Source of the DNA: Variovorax sp. V93
GTDB taxonomy: Bacteria > Pseudomonadota > Gammaproteobacteria > Burkholderiales > Burkholderiaceae_C
Direction of reading: 5' to 3'
DNA: 64,000 nucleotides
NCBI RefSeq assembly: GCF_041154485.1
Contig: NZ_AP028670.1
Span: 496,001 to 560,000, forward strand
Below are positions 50,962 through 60,432 of this stretch, piece after piece. A program made the translations under genes and the position numbers. The notes beneath the pieces are model-generated. The model made no database searches, was not told the DNA's origin, and saw only the letters and a program-made list of their open reading frames with translations. Positions within the stretch are counted from its first letter, which is position 1. Each line of letters opens with the position of its first letter.

Positions 50962-51444
50962 TCAGGCTTCCCGGTTTTCCTTGATGTTCCAGGCCAGCAC
51001 GGTTTCGGCGCCCTTGCCGCCCTTGTCGGTCTGCTCCCAGTACTGCTGCTTCACCTTGGCCGCCTGGAACGCGAACTGCACCAGCACCGCATCCCCGCCC
51101 TGCTCGGCCGAGTACTGCACCGAGGTGACCAGCACTTCTTCCAGCGTCACGCGCGTGTATTCGATCTGCGAACCACCCGCCTTGCACACCGACACTTCCA
51201 CCTTGCTCAGGTGCTTGCCGCTCGCGCAGTTCTTCATCACCGACGGCGCCGCCTTGTCGATGCGCGCGAGCACCTGCAGGTCGTTGAAGCTCGCCTTGCC
51301 CACACCGCCCCCGCCGCCGCTGACCATGTTGCCAGGCTGCGTTGCTCCCCATGCGAACGACTTGATATCCGTCCAGTCCTTGTGGTTCGAGTCCTTGGAT
51401 TCGCCGTTCGCGCCCTCGACGCGCATGAACATGTCTACTGCCAT
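50962..51444 (-). CDS. tssD: Type VI secretion tube protein Hcp
   Basis: The 160-residue protein starts MAVDMFMRVEGANGESKDS and has Hcp blocks DIKSFAWGATQPGN, VLARIDKAAPSVMKNCASGKH and VEVSVCKAGGSQIEYTRVTLEEVLVTSVQYSAEQGG. Hcp hexamers stack into the tube that delivers effectors. AGGAGA precedes the ATG at 51444; the longer frame at 51531 is rejected. It opens the minus-strand effector block. Confidence 0.95.
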   Translation of the reverse strand: MAVDMFMRVEGANGESKDSNHKDWTDIKSFAWGATQPGNMVSGGGGGVGKASFNDLQVLARIDKAAPSVMKNCASGKHLSKVEVSVCKAGGSQIEYTRVTLEEVLVTSVQYSAEQGGDAVLVQFAFQAAKVKQQYWEQTDKGGKGAETVLAWNIKENREA

Positions 51445-51540
51445 GGTGATTTCTCCTGAATTCATTGAAGCGAAGCTGTCTGCTGAAATGGACAGCACGG
51501 GATGCGTCGATGAGCTCCTGGTCGGAGTCATTGATCAAGC

Positions 51541-51811
51541 GTGACTCTAGTAAGAGTCCGTTACTTGTGGATGAACAAAACAGCCCTCGATATTTTTTTA
51601 AAACTCGTTCGTGAATTTTTTCCGTCAGCAATACGAAGTAGTTTTCGATCCCATATTGCTTTCGAATTATTTTTTGCGTCGCCTGTGCGGGAACGAATGC
51701 GACCACCAATCCGGCGGCTCTCAGGATCCTGACCCTGTCGATGTCTTCGGGCGAGGTGATCGACTTTGGCAGGCGGGTCGATGCGATGCTTCGAAGCAGG
51801 TCCATGGTCAT
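51541..51811 (-). pseudogene. AT-rich gene or remnant upstream of hcp
   Basis: From an ATG at 51811 with GAGGAGA upstream, the frame begins MDLLRSIASTRLPKSITSPEDIDRVRILRAAGLVVAFVPAQ and continues KIIRKQYGIENYFVLLTEKIHERVLKKYR. The beginning looks like a small regulatory or structural protein. The middle is AT-rich and lysine/isoleucine-rich, unlike its neighbours, and the frame never closes before running out of phase across hcp to 50885. It is probably a 3'-truncated gene. Bases 51543-51558 form a 6-bp inverted repeat. Confidence 0.45.
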
Positions 51812-51971
51812 GGCAATCTCCTCGTGTTCAGTGATCGCCCCGACGTGAAGGGCCGATGACGGTGCGATGAGCGGCCGCGTGCATTTGTTCACGCATTGGG
51901 CGGAACCGGCGTGTATTGCTACTTTCGGGTGCTTCCGCAGCGGCAGGCAGGACTTACATAATCGAACAAAA

Positions 51972-51994
51972 GACCGCCCGCCACAGAGGCGGTC
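51972..51994 (+). other. Hairpin upstream of the second vgrG
   Basis: GACCGCC (51972-51978) pairs with GGCGGTC (51988-51994) across a 9-nt loop, about 17 nt before a 15-residue leader frame. It could modulate translation or end transcription; no T-run follows. Confidence 0.35.
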
Positions 51995-52010
51995 ATTGCA
52001 GGGAGCATCT

Positions 52011-52058
52011 ATGTCAATTCACGACGGCGCGCGCGTGCGCGCTGGCTTGTCGCCATGA
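52011..52058 (+). CDS. Possible 15-residue leader peptide before vgrG2
   Basis: ATG at 52011, with GGGAGC 4 nt upstream, encodes MSIHDGARVRAGLSP and its TGA overlaps the vgrG ATG at 52055 as ATGA. The vgrG start itself lacks a ribosome-binding site, so this leader may couple translation. Confidence 0.4.
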   Translation: MSIHDGARVRAGLSP

Positions 52059-54646
52059 GGCGGCGCGTCACCATCGTCACGCCGGCAGGCGATGCGCTTC
52101 AGTTCCATCGCCTCGCCGGCCGCGAAGCCCTCAGCCAGCCATACAGCTTCGACATCGACCTGCTGGGCAGCCACAACGCCATCGATCCGAAGGCCATGCT
52201 GGGCAAGGGAGCCACCGTTGCCATCAAGACCGAGCACGGCGAAATACGCTACCTCGGCGGCATCGTCTGCGGCTTCGGCTTTTTCCGCGAGGGCGACCGC
52301 CATTGCATCTACAGGATGCGGCTGCGTCCCTGGCTGTGGCTGGCCACCCGCCGCTCCGATTTCAGGATCTTCCAGGACCAGAGCGTTCCCGAAATCATCA
52401 CCGCGGTGCTGGAGCGCTACGGCTACCCGCTCGAACAGAAGCTCGGCCGCAGCTACCGCCGCTGGAACTACTGCGTCCAGTATGGAGAAAGCGACTTCGC
52501 CTTCGTGTCCCGCCTCTGCGAACACGAGGGCCTGTACTACTTTTTCCGGCACGAAGCCGCACAGCATGTGCTGGTCTTCGCCGACGACATCGCCAGTTCG
52601 CACGGGCCCTTGCCCGGCGGCGAAGAAGTCCGCTTCCACGTCGACGAAAAAGCCGGCATGACCGGCGGCCGCGATGCCCGCGAGCGCATCTACGAATGGG
52701 CATCCTCCGACGAAATCCGATCGGGCCGTTTCGTTCACAACGACTACGACCACCTGCACCCCAGGGCCGAGCTGACCGAGGCGCGGCAGCAACCGGGCGG
52801 CCACGACCATGACCGCTCCGAGTGGTGCGAATGGCCCGGCGGCTACACCCAGCCTGGAGATGGCGAAGCCTATGCGGCCATCCGCATCGAAGAACTGCAG
52901 AGCGAGCGCAGCCGCGCCAGCGGCCGCTCCAACCGGCGCGACCTTGCGCCGGGCTTCACCATGCGCCTGGCAAGCCATCCCCGCGCCGACCAGAACCGGC
53001 AATACCTGCTGCTCGGCGTAACCTACGACCTCCAGGAAAACATTCAGGCCAGCGAAGGCGCGAACGCTTCCGAAGGCTCCGTTCAACGCTTCGCCTTCGA
53101 CGTGCAGCCCACCGAGCTGCCGTGGCGGCCCGCGCGCACAACCCCCAAGCCACTCATCAAAAGCCTGCAGAGCGCCGTCGTGGCCGGCCCGCCCGGCGAG
53201 GAAATCTGGACCGACCAGTACGGCCGCGTGAAGGTGCAGTTCCACTGGGACCGCATCGGACAGCGCAACGAGAACTCCAGCTGCTGGATGCGCGTGTCCT
53301 CGAGCTGGGCCGGGGGGAATTTCGGCGAGGTGGCGCTGCCGCGCATCGGGCAGGAGGTCCTCGTCGGTTTCCTCAATGGCGATCCGGACTACCCCATCAT
53401 CATCGGCCGCGTACACAACGCCCATGAAATGCCGGCATGGAACCTTCCCGAACAGAAGCACCTGGCAGGCTACCGCAGCCGCGAACTCGGCGGCGGCAGC
53501 GGTCGCGGCAACCACCTCGTGTTCGACGACACGAGCGGCAAAGTGCAGTCCCAGCTCAAGAGCGACCATCTGAGCAGCAGCATCAGCCTGGGCCATGTCG
53601 GCCGCATCGAGGACACGGCCGGGCGCAAGGAGGATCGCGGCCAGGGCTTCGAGCTGCGTACCGACGGGCACGGCGCCATCCGCGCCATGGCCGGCCTGCT
53701 CCTCACCACCGAGCCACGCCCCCAGGCGCAGGCCCACATCACCGACATGCACGAGACCGTGGCGCGGCTCGCGCAGGCGCGCGAACTGCACAACGGCCTC
53801 GGCCAGGCGGCGCAGGACGCCAAGGCTCAAGACCCAGGCGACCAGGACGAAGTGGCCCGGGCGCTGAAGGAACAGAACGACGCCATCAAGGGAAGCGCAG
53901 GCGACCCTGCACAAGGCCAGTTCCCCGAGTTCCAGCAGCCGCACCTGACCCTGGCCAGCCCGGCAGGCATGCAGGCCGCGGTGCAGGGTTCCATGCACCT
54001 TGCCAGCCTGGAGCACAACGCGCTCACCAGCGGCGCGCACACCAGCGTGAGCGCCGGCAAGAGCTTTTTCGTGACCGCAAGGAACGCCGTGCGCATATTT
54101 GCCATGAAGGCCGGCTTCCGCCTGATCGCCGGCTACGAGAACATCGACATCCAGGCCCTGCGCAACGGCATCACCATGCTGGGCAAGCTCAACGTCAAGA
54201 TCGAATCACGGCGCATCACGGTCACCGCAGCAGACGAGGTGCTCATCAGTGGTGGCGGCAGCTACAGCCTCTGGAACGCACAGGGCATCGTGCACGGCAC
54301 CAATGGGGTTTGGCGCGAGCATGCGGCCATGCACAGCCTCATGGGGCCGGACAGCCGCACGCCCCAGGTGGTGAACCGCGATGCGACGGCGGCGTTCGAC
54401 CAGGAAGTCATCTTCCACCACCTCGATGAGAAGAACACGGAAGCGGCCAGGCAGGTGTTCAGGCTCACACGCGGTGACGGATCGCCTCCGCCGCCCGAGC
54501 CCACGGCCTCGTCCGATCCCGCCGGGCTTCCCCGCGCGGACACGAACGCCTCCGGTGCGACCACCGATACCGATGGCACGACGCAATTGCAGCGTTCCGA
54601 TGGTCCCGAGATCTACAGGGTGCGTTGGATGGGGAGGAAGAAGTAA
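52055..54646 (+). CDS. tssI: Type VI secretion spike protein VgrG (2), long form
   Basis: The 863-residue protein shows gp27-like parts (VTIVTPAGDALQFHRLAGREALSQPYSFDIDLL, YGESDFAFVSRLCEHEGLYYFFRHEA), the OB-fold (DQYGRVKVQFHWDRIGQRNENSSCWMRVSSSWAG) and a DUF2345-type extension (DLTLASPAGMQAAVQGSMHLASLEHNALTSGAHTSVSAGKSFFV). The C-terminus is an acidic/threonine-rich tail that may dock the lipase. It overlaps the lipase gene by TAATG. Confidence 0.94.
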   Translation: MRRRVTIVTPAGDALQFHRLAGREALSQPYSFDIDLLGSHNAIDPKAMLGKGATVAIKTEHGEIRYLGGIVCGFGFFREGDRHCIYRMRLRPWLWLATRRSDFRIFQDQSVPEIITAVLERYGYPLEQKLGRSYRRWNYCVQYGESDFAFVSRLCEHEGLYYFFRHEAAQHVLVFADDIASSHGPLPGGEEVRFHVDEKAGMTGGRDARERIYEWASSDEIRSGRFVHNDYDHLHPRAELTEARQQPGGHDHDRSEWCEWPGGYTQPGDGEAYAAIRIEELQSERSRASGRSNRRDLAPGFTMRLASHPRADQNRQYLLLGVTYDLQENIQASEGANASEGSVQRFAFDVQPTELPWRPARTTPKPLIKSLQSAVVAGPPGEEIWTDQYGRVKVQFHWDRIGQRNENSSCWMRVSSSWAGGNFGEVALPRIGQEVLVGFLNGDPDYPIIIGRVHNAHEMPAWNLPEQKHLAGYRSRELGGGSGRGNHLVFDDTSGKVQSQLKSDHLSSSISLGHVGRIEDTAGRKEDRGQGFELRTDGHGAIRAMAGLLLTTEPRPQAQAHITDMHETVARLAQARELHNGLGQAAQDAKAQDPGDQDEVARALKEQNDAIKGSAGDPAQGQFPEFQQPHLTLASPAGMQAAVQGSMHLASLEHNALTSGAHTSVSAGKSFFVTARNAVRIFAMKAGFRLIAGYENIDIQALRNGITMLGKLNVKIESRRITVTAADEVLISGGGSYSLWNAQGIVHGTNGVWREHAAMHSLMGPDSRTPQVVNRDATAAFDQEVIFHHLDEKNTEAARQVFRLTRGDGSPPPPEPTASSDPAGLPRADTNASGATTDTDGTTQLQRSDGPEIYRVRWMGRKK

Positions 54647-56487
54647 TGGCTGCCCAGGGCAAAGAAGAAGATATCTGGCTGGATTTCAGCCTCGGCATCG
54701 GCGGCTTCGCGGACGTGGCCGTCGCCACGACGCCGGTAGCCGACAAGCGAAAGATCCGCGCGCGCGTGCCGCCGGGAAAAATCATCCCCATCGTGTTCCT
54801 GCCGGGCATCATGGGCAGCAACCTGCGCCTGTCCAGGGCGCGGCAGCAGCATCTCAAGCGCAGCGACAACATCGCCTGGCGTCCCGACGATGCGGGAGAC
54901 GGCTGGAGCCGGCGCAACGCCGAGCCGGCCGAGCGCCAGATGCGGCTGGATCCGGACGAAGTGGAAGTCGACCGCTACGAAGTCACCGACAACGGTCACA
55001 GCCACTTCGACGCCACGGGCGATGCGACCGTCAGCTCCGACAAGCGTCATGGCAACGTGCCTGATGACCTGGGCCGCGTCGGCAAGCTGCTGGTCGATGA
55101 CCCCGTGGCGGACCCGAACCATCCGCTGGCGAAGAACAGCCTGAGCTTCACCGCTGCCCAGAAGGCCCGCGCGCGTGGCTGGAGCGAGGTGATGTTCAGC
55201 GCCTACGGCGACATCATCAAGCGCATGGAGAATCAGCTCAACGACATGGTGCGGGGCCATGGCGCGAACGCGAGGCTCTCTCCGGTCTGGACGCCTGCGG
55301 GAGGCGGCAACCACGCCGTGCCGGTCCGGCGCGATCGCGCGGCCATGCAGAACCCCTCGGCCTTCGGCGCCATCGGGGCCCCTGCGCTGACCGAAACCGA
55401 CATCCGGAAGATCGGCAACTGCTGGTACCCCGTGCATGCCTTCGGCTACAACTGGCTCAAGAGCAATGGAGAGGAAGCCAGGGCGCTCGCGCCGAAGATC
55501 GACAAGCTCATCCAGACCTACAACGAGAACGGCTTCGACTGCCCGGGCGTGATCCTGGTGACCCACAGCATGGGCGGCATCCTGGCACGCGCGCTCATCC
55601 ACCCGGACTACGGCAACATCAACAGCAAGGTGCTGGGCATCGTGCACGGCGTGATGCCCACCACCGGCGCGGCGGCGGCCTACAAGCGCATGCGCGCGGG
55701 CTTCGAGGGCGGTGGCATCAAGGCGGACATCATCCAGGGCGTGCTGGGCGATGACGGCGCGAAGGTGACGGCGGTGCTGGCCAATGCGCAGGGCGGGCTG
55801 GAACTGTTGCCGGCGGCGGCCTATGGCACGCAGTGGCTGCATGTGCAGGACCAGGATGGGAAGTTCCTTGCACGACTGCCCCAGGGCAATGCGGTGGATG
55901 AGATCTATACGTTGGGGCCGCAGAAGTGGTGGCGGCTCATGAATCCGGAGTGGATCGATCCGGCTGGGCAACTCGGAAAGCCTCCGAAAGAAGGTGGAAA
56001 AACCAAAAATCAGATCGGCCCTGAGGCAACCATGAAACGTGTCGAAAAAGCGATGGAATTCGCCAATGCCATCCAGAACACCTTCCACGAGCGCACCTAC
56101 GCCCACTATGGCAACGATCCGGACCATCCGGCCTGGAACGAGGTGTCATGGCGCGTGGTCGACGGCGATGCGGCGAAGGCGGGCGACCCGGCGAACTGGA
56201 CCATGGTGCCCGGCGAGAAAGGCGACAACAAGAAGGGCCTGCTGAAGGTGCGCGGCAACCACGGTGTGGAACTCATACTGAAACTCCAGCCACCCCCTGC
56301 CGCAGCCGATGGCACGGTGCCGGTGGAGCGCAGCGCGAGCAAGGTGAAGGCGAAGCTCAAGTTCGTCCAGCGCGGCTATGACCACCAGGACAGCTATATG
56401 AATCCGGATGCCGACGCCTCGACGCTGTACAGCATCGTGCGCATCGCCAATGAATTCGACCCGCCGTGGTGGGACAAGAAAGACTGA
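54646..56487 (+). CDS. LCAT-type lipase effector (Tle-like)
   Basis: The 613-residue protein is an alpha/beta-hydrolase: IIPIVFLPGIMGSNLRLSRA near residue 48, the nucleophile elbow VILVTHSMGGILARALIH near 305, and later acidic/histidine candidates such as DEIYTLGP and NHGVELILKL. PGIMGSNLR and THSMGG are typical of T6SS phospholipase effectors in the Tle family. GGGGAGGAAG precedes the ATG. It sits directly behind vgrG and in front of a Tli4-like immunity gene. Confidence 0.87.
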   Translation: MAAQGKEEDIWLDFSLGIGGFADVAVATTPVADKRKIRARVPPGKIIPIVFLPGIMGSNLRLSRARQQHLKRSDNIAWRPDDAGDGWSRRNAEPAERQMRLDPDEVEVDRYEVTDNGHSHFDATGDATVSSDKRHGNVPDDLGRVGKLLVDDPVADPNHPLAKNSLSFTAAQKARARGWSEVMFSAYGDIIKRMENQLNDMVRGHGANARLSPVWTPAGGGNHAVPVRRDRAAMQNPSAFGAIGAPALTETDIRKIGNCWYPVHAFGYNWLKSNGEEARALAPKIDKLIQTYNENGFDCPGVILVTHSMGGILARALIHPDYGNINSKVLGIVHGVMPTTGAAAAYKRMRAGFEGGGIKADIIQGVLGDDGAKVTAVLANAQGGLELLPAAAYGTQWLHVQDQDGKFLARLPQGNAVDEIYTLGPQKWWRLMNPEWIDPAGQLGKPPKEGGKTKNQIGPEATMKRVEKAMEFANAIQNTFHERTYAHYGNDPDHPAWNEVSWRVVDGDAAKAGDPANWTMVPGEKGDNKKGLLKVRGNHGVELILKLQPPPAAADGTVPVERSASKVKAKLKFVQRGYDHQDSYMNPDADASTLYSIVRIANEFDPPWWDKKD

Positions 56488-56524
56488 AGCGCCTCGCTTT
56501 AACCATGACCAAGGGAGCATTCCG

Positions 56525-57487
56525 ATGACGAACCCTCGCATTGAACGGCTGTTCGAACACACCAAGCTGCTGTGCTTCGGGCGCTATGTACTCACGGCGC
56601 CCGTGGATTCGCGCCTGGCCTTCGGGCGGGACTTTCCGACACTGCCCAATCAAGCCAAGGACATCGAGAAGGTGATGGAGGCCGAGCGGACGAAAATCCT
56701 CTCGGCAAACAAGACAGCCGAAATCACCTACTTCGGCAAGGGACCGGCCCCGAATACGTGGCTTATTCGATCATACGAAGACAAGTTCGCAAAGAAATAT
56801 GAACTTGAAGAATTTCATTTCTACTACGTCGTCGGGCCGCATATCTTTCTGGACGGTGATGCGACAGCCAAAAGCCAAAACATAAGTGCAGACTATTTGC
56901 TCAAGGATGCAGTGGAGACTTCAAAAAACCTGCGACCTCGTGGCCCCGATGAAGTGCCCACCGAACAGGGCCTGTGCCACCAATTCGGATTCCGGCGGCT
57001 GGACGGCGCCAAGGGCAACGTGCTGACCCAGGTCGGCCTTCACATAGCAGCCTTACCCGACGTGGTCTTCAGCGTCCAGAGCAACCAGACCATCAACGCC
57101 ACCTTCCCCGGCAACAGCGATGGCCTGCTCAAGCTCATCGCCGAGCGCAAGCGCGAAGCGGGCAGCAGGTACCCCAAGCTCACCACCTTGCGCGAGGGCA
57201 AGAGGAAGGTCCATGGCTGGGACGGAGAAGAGTCGCTGGTGCGCCGCCCCGACGGCACGCAGGACTTCGAGTGGATGTTCATCGGCGAGAACGGCGGCAG
57301 CGTCGCACGTCCCGGCAACCTGAGTGTGGCGATGCACACCAAGGTCGAGGCCGACCGCATCGGCGCAGCCAAGGCCTCCTCGCTCAACGACGAAGAGGCC
57401 ATCGCGTTGTGGGACAAGCTGCTCGAAGGCCTGAAGTTCCGCGTGGCGGTGCCGGGTGCGCCTGCCAATGCTGTGGCGATCAAGTGA
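56525..57487 (+). CDS. Tli4-like immunity protein
   Basis: The 320-residue protein resembles the Tli4 immunity family: TKLLCFGRYVLTAPVDSRLAFG near residue 12, VFSVQSNQTINATFPGNSDGLLKLIAERKRE, and DFEWMFIGENGGSVARPGNLSVAMHTKVEA near the C-terminus. It should protect the producer from the preceding lipase. A canonical signal peptide is not evident, which is odd for a periplasmic immunity protein. The middle section is AT-richer than its surroundings. Confidence 0.82.
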   Translation: MTNPRIERLFEHTKLLCFGRYVLTAPVDSRLAFGRDFPTLPNQAKDIEKVMEAERTKILSANKTAEITYFGKGPAPNTWLIRSYEDKFAKKYELEEFHFYYVVGPHIFLDGDATAKSQNISADYLLKDAVETSKNLRPRGPDEVPTEQGLCHQFGFRRLDGAKGNVLTQVGLHIAALPDVVFSVQSNQTINATFPGNSDGLLKLIAERKREAGSRYPKLTTLREGKRKVHGWDGEESLVRRPDGTQDFEWMFIGENGGSVARPGNLSVAMHTKVEADRIGAAKASSLNDEEAIALWDKLLEGLKFRVAVPGAPANAVAIK

Positions 57488-57498
57488 GGAAATCAGCA

Positions 57499-57723
57499 AT
57501 GACATCGATTCAACACCCGACACGGCGCCAGGCACTGCAGCTGGCCGCGGGCGCCGTGGCAATGACCGCCTTGCCGGTTCCCGCGCTCACACGACTTCAG
57601 GCCCTTGCCGGGCCGGCCGGACCATCGGCTAACCTGTTGTGGAAACCCGTGGACGATACCCCGCGCGTTGCGACCTCATCCGATGATCGGTTCATGCAGT
57701 TCTCTAACATTCTTCAATCATGA
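57499..57723 (+). CDS. Short Tat-signal protein, probably truncated
   Basis: The 74-residue frame begins MTSIQHPTRRQALQLAAGAVAMTALPVPAL, a twin-arginine-type leader, followed by only about 40 residues without recognisable fold. It starts 12 nt after the immunity gene and overlaps the next gene by ATGA. It may be the remaining 5' end of a larger exported protein, or a small secreted accessory factor. Confidence 0.5.
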   Translation: MTSIQHPTRRQALQLAAGAVAMTALPVPALTRLQALAGPAGPSANLLWKPVDDTPRVATSSDDRFMQFSNILQS

Positions 57724-58214
57724 GTTCCCAAAAAATCATCACCGACCACGACCTCTGGCGCAAAGGCATGGGAGGCGCACCCGCGGGGCTGGTCGGGCAG
57801 GCCGACAGCCTGGCCTATGCCGGCCTCGATCTCGACCTGGCCCAGTTCGTCACTTCCACTTTCAATGGCAGCAGCTTCGCGGCCACGACCTTCAGGCAGG
57901 CAGTCTGGCGTTCCTGTGGGTTCACTGGCTGCAACTTCACCGGCTGCGACTTCGAAGGCATCGCGCTCACCGACTGCGTCTTCACCGGCTGCGTGTTTTC
58001 TCGATCCCAGCTGCGGCACAGCCGGCTCAGCGGCTGCCGGTTCAGCAACTGCCAGTGGGATGCCCTGAACTTCGACAGCAGCCACTGGACCCGGGTCGCC
58101 ATCCTGGGCTGCACCGGAACCACCGTGCAGGCCGACGGCCTGTCCGGCGAGCAGGTCGACTTCACGGGCAGCCATTTCGAGCAACTGGAATTTCGCAACG
58201 CGCGGATCAACTGA
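57720..58214 (+). CDS. Pentapeptide-repeat protein
   Basis: The 164-residue protein has repeats of the A(D/N)LXX type in degenerate form: CGFTGCNFTGCDFEGIALTDCVFTGCVFSRSQL and RLSGCRFSNCQWDALNFDSSHW. It forms a short right-handed beta-helix, cytoplasmic by prediction. Such repeats are frequent beside VgrG effector genes and may be immunity or adaptor proteins. It is the last gene of the plus-strand effector block. Confidence 0.83.
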   Translation: MSSQKIITDHDLWRKGMGGAPAGLVGQADSLAYAGLDLDLAQFVTSTFNGSSFAATTFRQAVWRSCGFTGCNFTGCDFEGIALTDCVFTGCVFSRSQLRHSRLSGCRFSNCQWDALNFDSSHWTRVAILGCTGTTVQADGLSGEQVDFTGSHFEQLEFRNARIN

Positions 58215-58338
58215 CGCGCCTTCTTTCCAAGGTGCGGGGCGCTATATTGCGAGCAGCCCGTGCCCGCCGGCACGGGGCAGGATCATTCGCTCGAGGGGCT
58301 GGCGCCATGCGTCGCGCAAGGGCAAACCAGGAGACATT

Positions 58339-59238
58339 TTGGACCTGCGCGATCTGCAGTATTTCGAGGTCATTGCCGAACTCGAGCACATGGGCCGCGC
58401 CTCCGAGCGGCTGCACCGGACCCAACCCGCACTGACGAGTTGCGTCAAGCGTCTCGAGGAGGCCTGTGGCGCGGCCCTGTTCGAGCGAACGGGGCGCGGC
58501 ATCCGCCTCACGGCCGCCGGCAAGGCCCTGCTCAAGTGGGCGCAGCGCACGCGCTTCGACGTGGAGAGCGCGTGCCGCGAGATCGGCGACATCGGCCGCG
58601 GCCTGGCCGGCAACATCCGCATCGGCATCGTGCCCACGGCCGCGCAGTTCCTGCTCCCGCCGGCGGCGCGAGAACTGATTGGCGAGGCGCCGGGCATCAC
58701 GCTTCGCACGACGGTCGCCCTGGGCGACATCCTGACGCCGCTGCTGCGGGCCGGCGAGATCGACCTGATGGTCGGCACCGAGGGCACGCAGGAGCCGGGC
58801 TTCACCTCGAAGCTGCTTGCCGAAGACCCGATCGTCGTGGCCGCAATCAGTTCGCACGAGATCTTCAAGAAGACGAGGCCGACGCTCAAGGACCTGGCGG
58901 GCTACCGCTGGGTGCTGCAGCCGCCCGGTGCGCCGACGCGCGACTGGCTGGACCAGACCTTCGACCGCAGCCACCTGCCGCGGCCCCAGGTGCAGGTGGA
59001 AAGCACGATGCTGCTGATGCTGCCGAGCCTGATCGCCGAGACCGGCCTGCTGAGCTTCATCTCGCGGCTGCACCTGCAGGAAGGCCGCTCGGGCGCGGCG
59101 CTGCGCGAGGTGAAGGTCCGGGGCGTGACCATGCGCCGCCGCATGGTGGTCACCTACCGCGAGAGCGGGTACCTCTCGCCGGCGGCGCAGCGCCTGGTGG
59201 TACTGCTGGCCAAGCACGGGCGCTTCCGTTCCCGCTGA
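58339..59238 (+). CDS. LysR-family transcriptional regulator
   Basis: The 299-residue protein has an N-terminal winged helix (LRDLQYFEVIAELEHMGRASERLHRTQPALTSCVKRLEEACGAALFERTGRGIRLT) and a periplasmic-binding-like effector domain (LAGNIRIGIVPTAAQFLLPPAA, LRAGEIDLMVGT). The TTG start has GGAG 5 nt upstream. It lies upstream of and in the same direction as the transport and catabolic genes that follow, which it probably controls. Confidence 0.92.
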   Translation: MDLRDLQYFEVIAELEHMGRASERLHRTQPALTSCVKRLEEACGAALFERTGRGIRLTAAGKALLKWAQRTRFDVESACREIGDIGRGLAGNIRIGIVPTAAQFLLPPAARELIGEAPGITLRTTVALGDILTPLLRAGEIDLMVGTEGTQEPGFTSKLLAEDPIVVAAISSHEIFKKTRPTLKDLAGYRWVLQPPGAPTRDWLDQTFDRSHLPRPQVQVESTMLLMLPSLIAETGLLSFISRLHLQEGRSGAALREVKVRGVTMRRRMVVTYRESGYLSPAAQRLVVLLAKHGRFRSR

Positions 59239-59373
59239 TACCCCAAGCGGCATTTATCGGTTCCAAGAAATTATCGATTGGACCGTTAAGGCCGCAGCGC
59301 GAATACTTGCCTCCATCGAACGCACCGGACCCACTTCACAGGGCCGGGCAGTTCGGCCACTGGAGACAAGTTC

Positions 59374-60384
59374 ATGCCCTCTTTCCCGCTTCGTGCCGGC
59401 GCTTCGCGTCGTCTCGCCATGGCCGCCGCAAGCCTGGTTGCCGGCGCCACCCTCCTCGCGCCCGCCGGTGTTCTTGCGCAGGCCTCGTATCCGTCGCGGC
59501 CGATCCGGCTGATCGTGCCGTTCCCGGCCGGCGGCGGCACCGACCTGATCGCGCGTGAGGTCGCCAACAAGGTCGCCACCAGCAACGGCTGGTCGATCGT
59601 CATCGACAACAAGCCCGGCTCGGGCGGCAACCTCGGGGTCGATGCGGCCGCCAAGGCCGCGCCCGACGGCTACACGCTGGTGCTCGGCCAGACCAGCAAC
59701 CTGGCGATCAATCCAACGCTCTACGCGAAGCTGCCCTACAACCCGGAAAAGGACCTGACACCGATCGGCCTCGTCGCCAGCGCGCCGCTGGTGCTGGTGG
59801 TGGCGGCCGACTCGCCATACAAGACACTGGCCGACGTGGTGGCCGCGGCCAAGGCCAGACCCGAGGCGCTCAACTATGCGAGTTCGGGCAGCGGCACGGT
59901 GGCGCACCTGGCGACCGAGCTCTTCCAGAAGACCGCCAACGTGCGGTTCACGCATGTGCCCTACAAGGGCGCCGCGCAAGGATCGACCGACCTGATCGGC
60001 GGCCAGATCCAGATGTACATGTCCTCGGTGCCCACGCTGATCGGGCACATCAAGAGCGGCAAGATGCGCCCGATCGTCGTCACCTCGCGCAAGCGCACGA
60101 CCGATCTCCCGGATGCGCCGACGGTGGACGAGTCGGGCTACAAGGGCTTCGAGGCCGCGACATGGTTCGGCGTTGCGGGCCCGGCCGGCCTGCCGAAGGA
60201 CATGGTCGCCAAGCTCAACGCGGCGTTCAACAAGGCGCTGCAGGACCCCGAGGTCAAGCGCAAGCTCGCGAGCCAGGGCGCCGAGGTGAAGGGCAGCACG
60301 CCGGAAGAGTTCGGCGCCTACATCCGCGAAGAAACCGTGCGCTGGGGCAAGGTCGTCAAGGACTCGGGCGCCAAGGTCGATTGA
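59374..60384 (+). CDS. Bug/TctC-type tripartite tricarboxylate receptor (1)
   Basis: The 336-residue periplasmic protein has a signal peptide ending near GVLAQA. Bug-family motifs follow: YPSRPIRLIVPFPAGGGTDLIAREVANKV, VIDNKPGSGGNLGVDAAAKAAPDGYTLVLG and HVPYKGAAQGSTDLIGGQIQMYMSSVPT. It binds an organic acid for uptake by a TctAB permease, which is not in the window. GGAGA precedes the ATG. It begins the operon after LysR. Confidence 0.92.
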   Translation: MPSFPLRAGASRRLAMAAASLVAGATLLAPAGVLAQASYPSRPIRLIVPFPAGGGTDLIAREVANKVATSNGWSIVIDNKPGSGGNLGVDAAAKAAPDGYTLVLGQTSNLAINPTLYAKLPYNPEKDLTPIGLVASAPLVLVVAADSPYKTLADVVAAAKARPEALNYASSGSGTVAHLATELFQKTANVRFTHVPYKGAAQGSTDLIGGQIQMYMSSVPTLIGHIKSGKMRPIVVTSRKRTTDLPDAPTVDESGYKGFEAATWFGVAGPAGLPKDMVAKLNAAFNKALQDPEVKRKLASQGAEVKGSTPEEFGAYIREETVRWGKVVKDSGAKVD

Positions 60385-60432
60385 CGCACACGCCGCACCA
60401 AACCTCCCGTCTTCATTCCTCCAAGAGAAACC

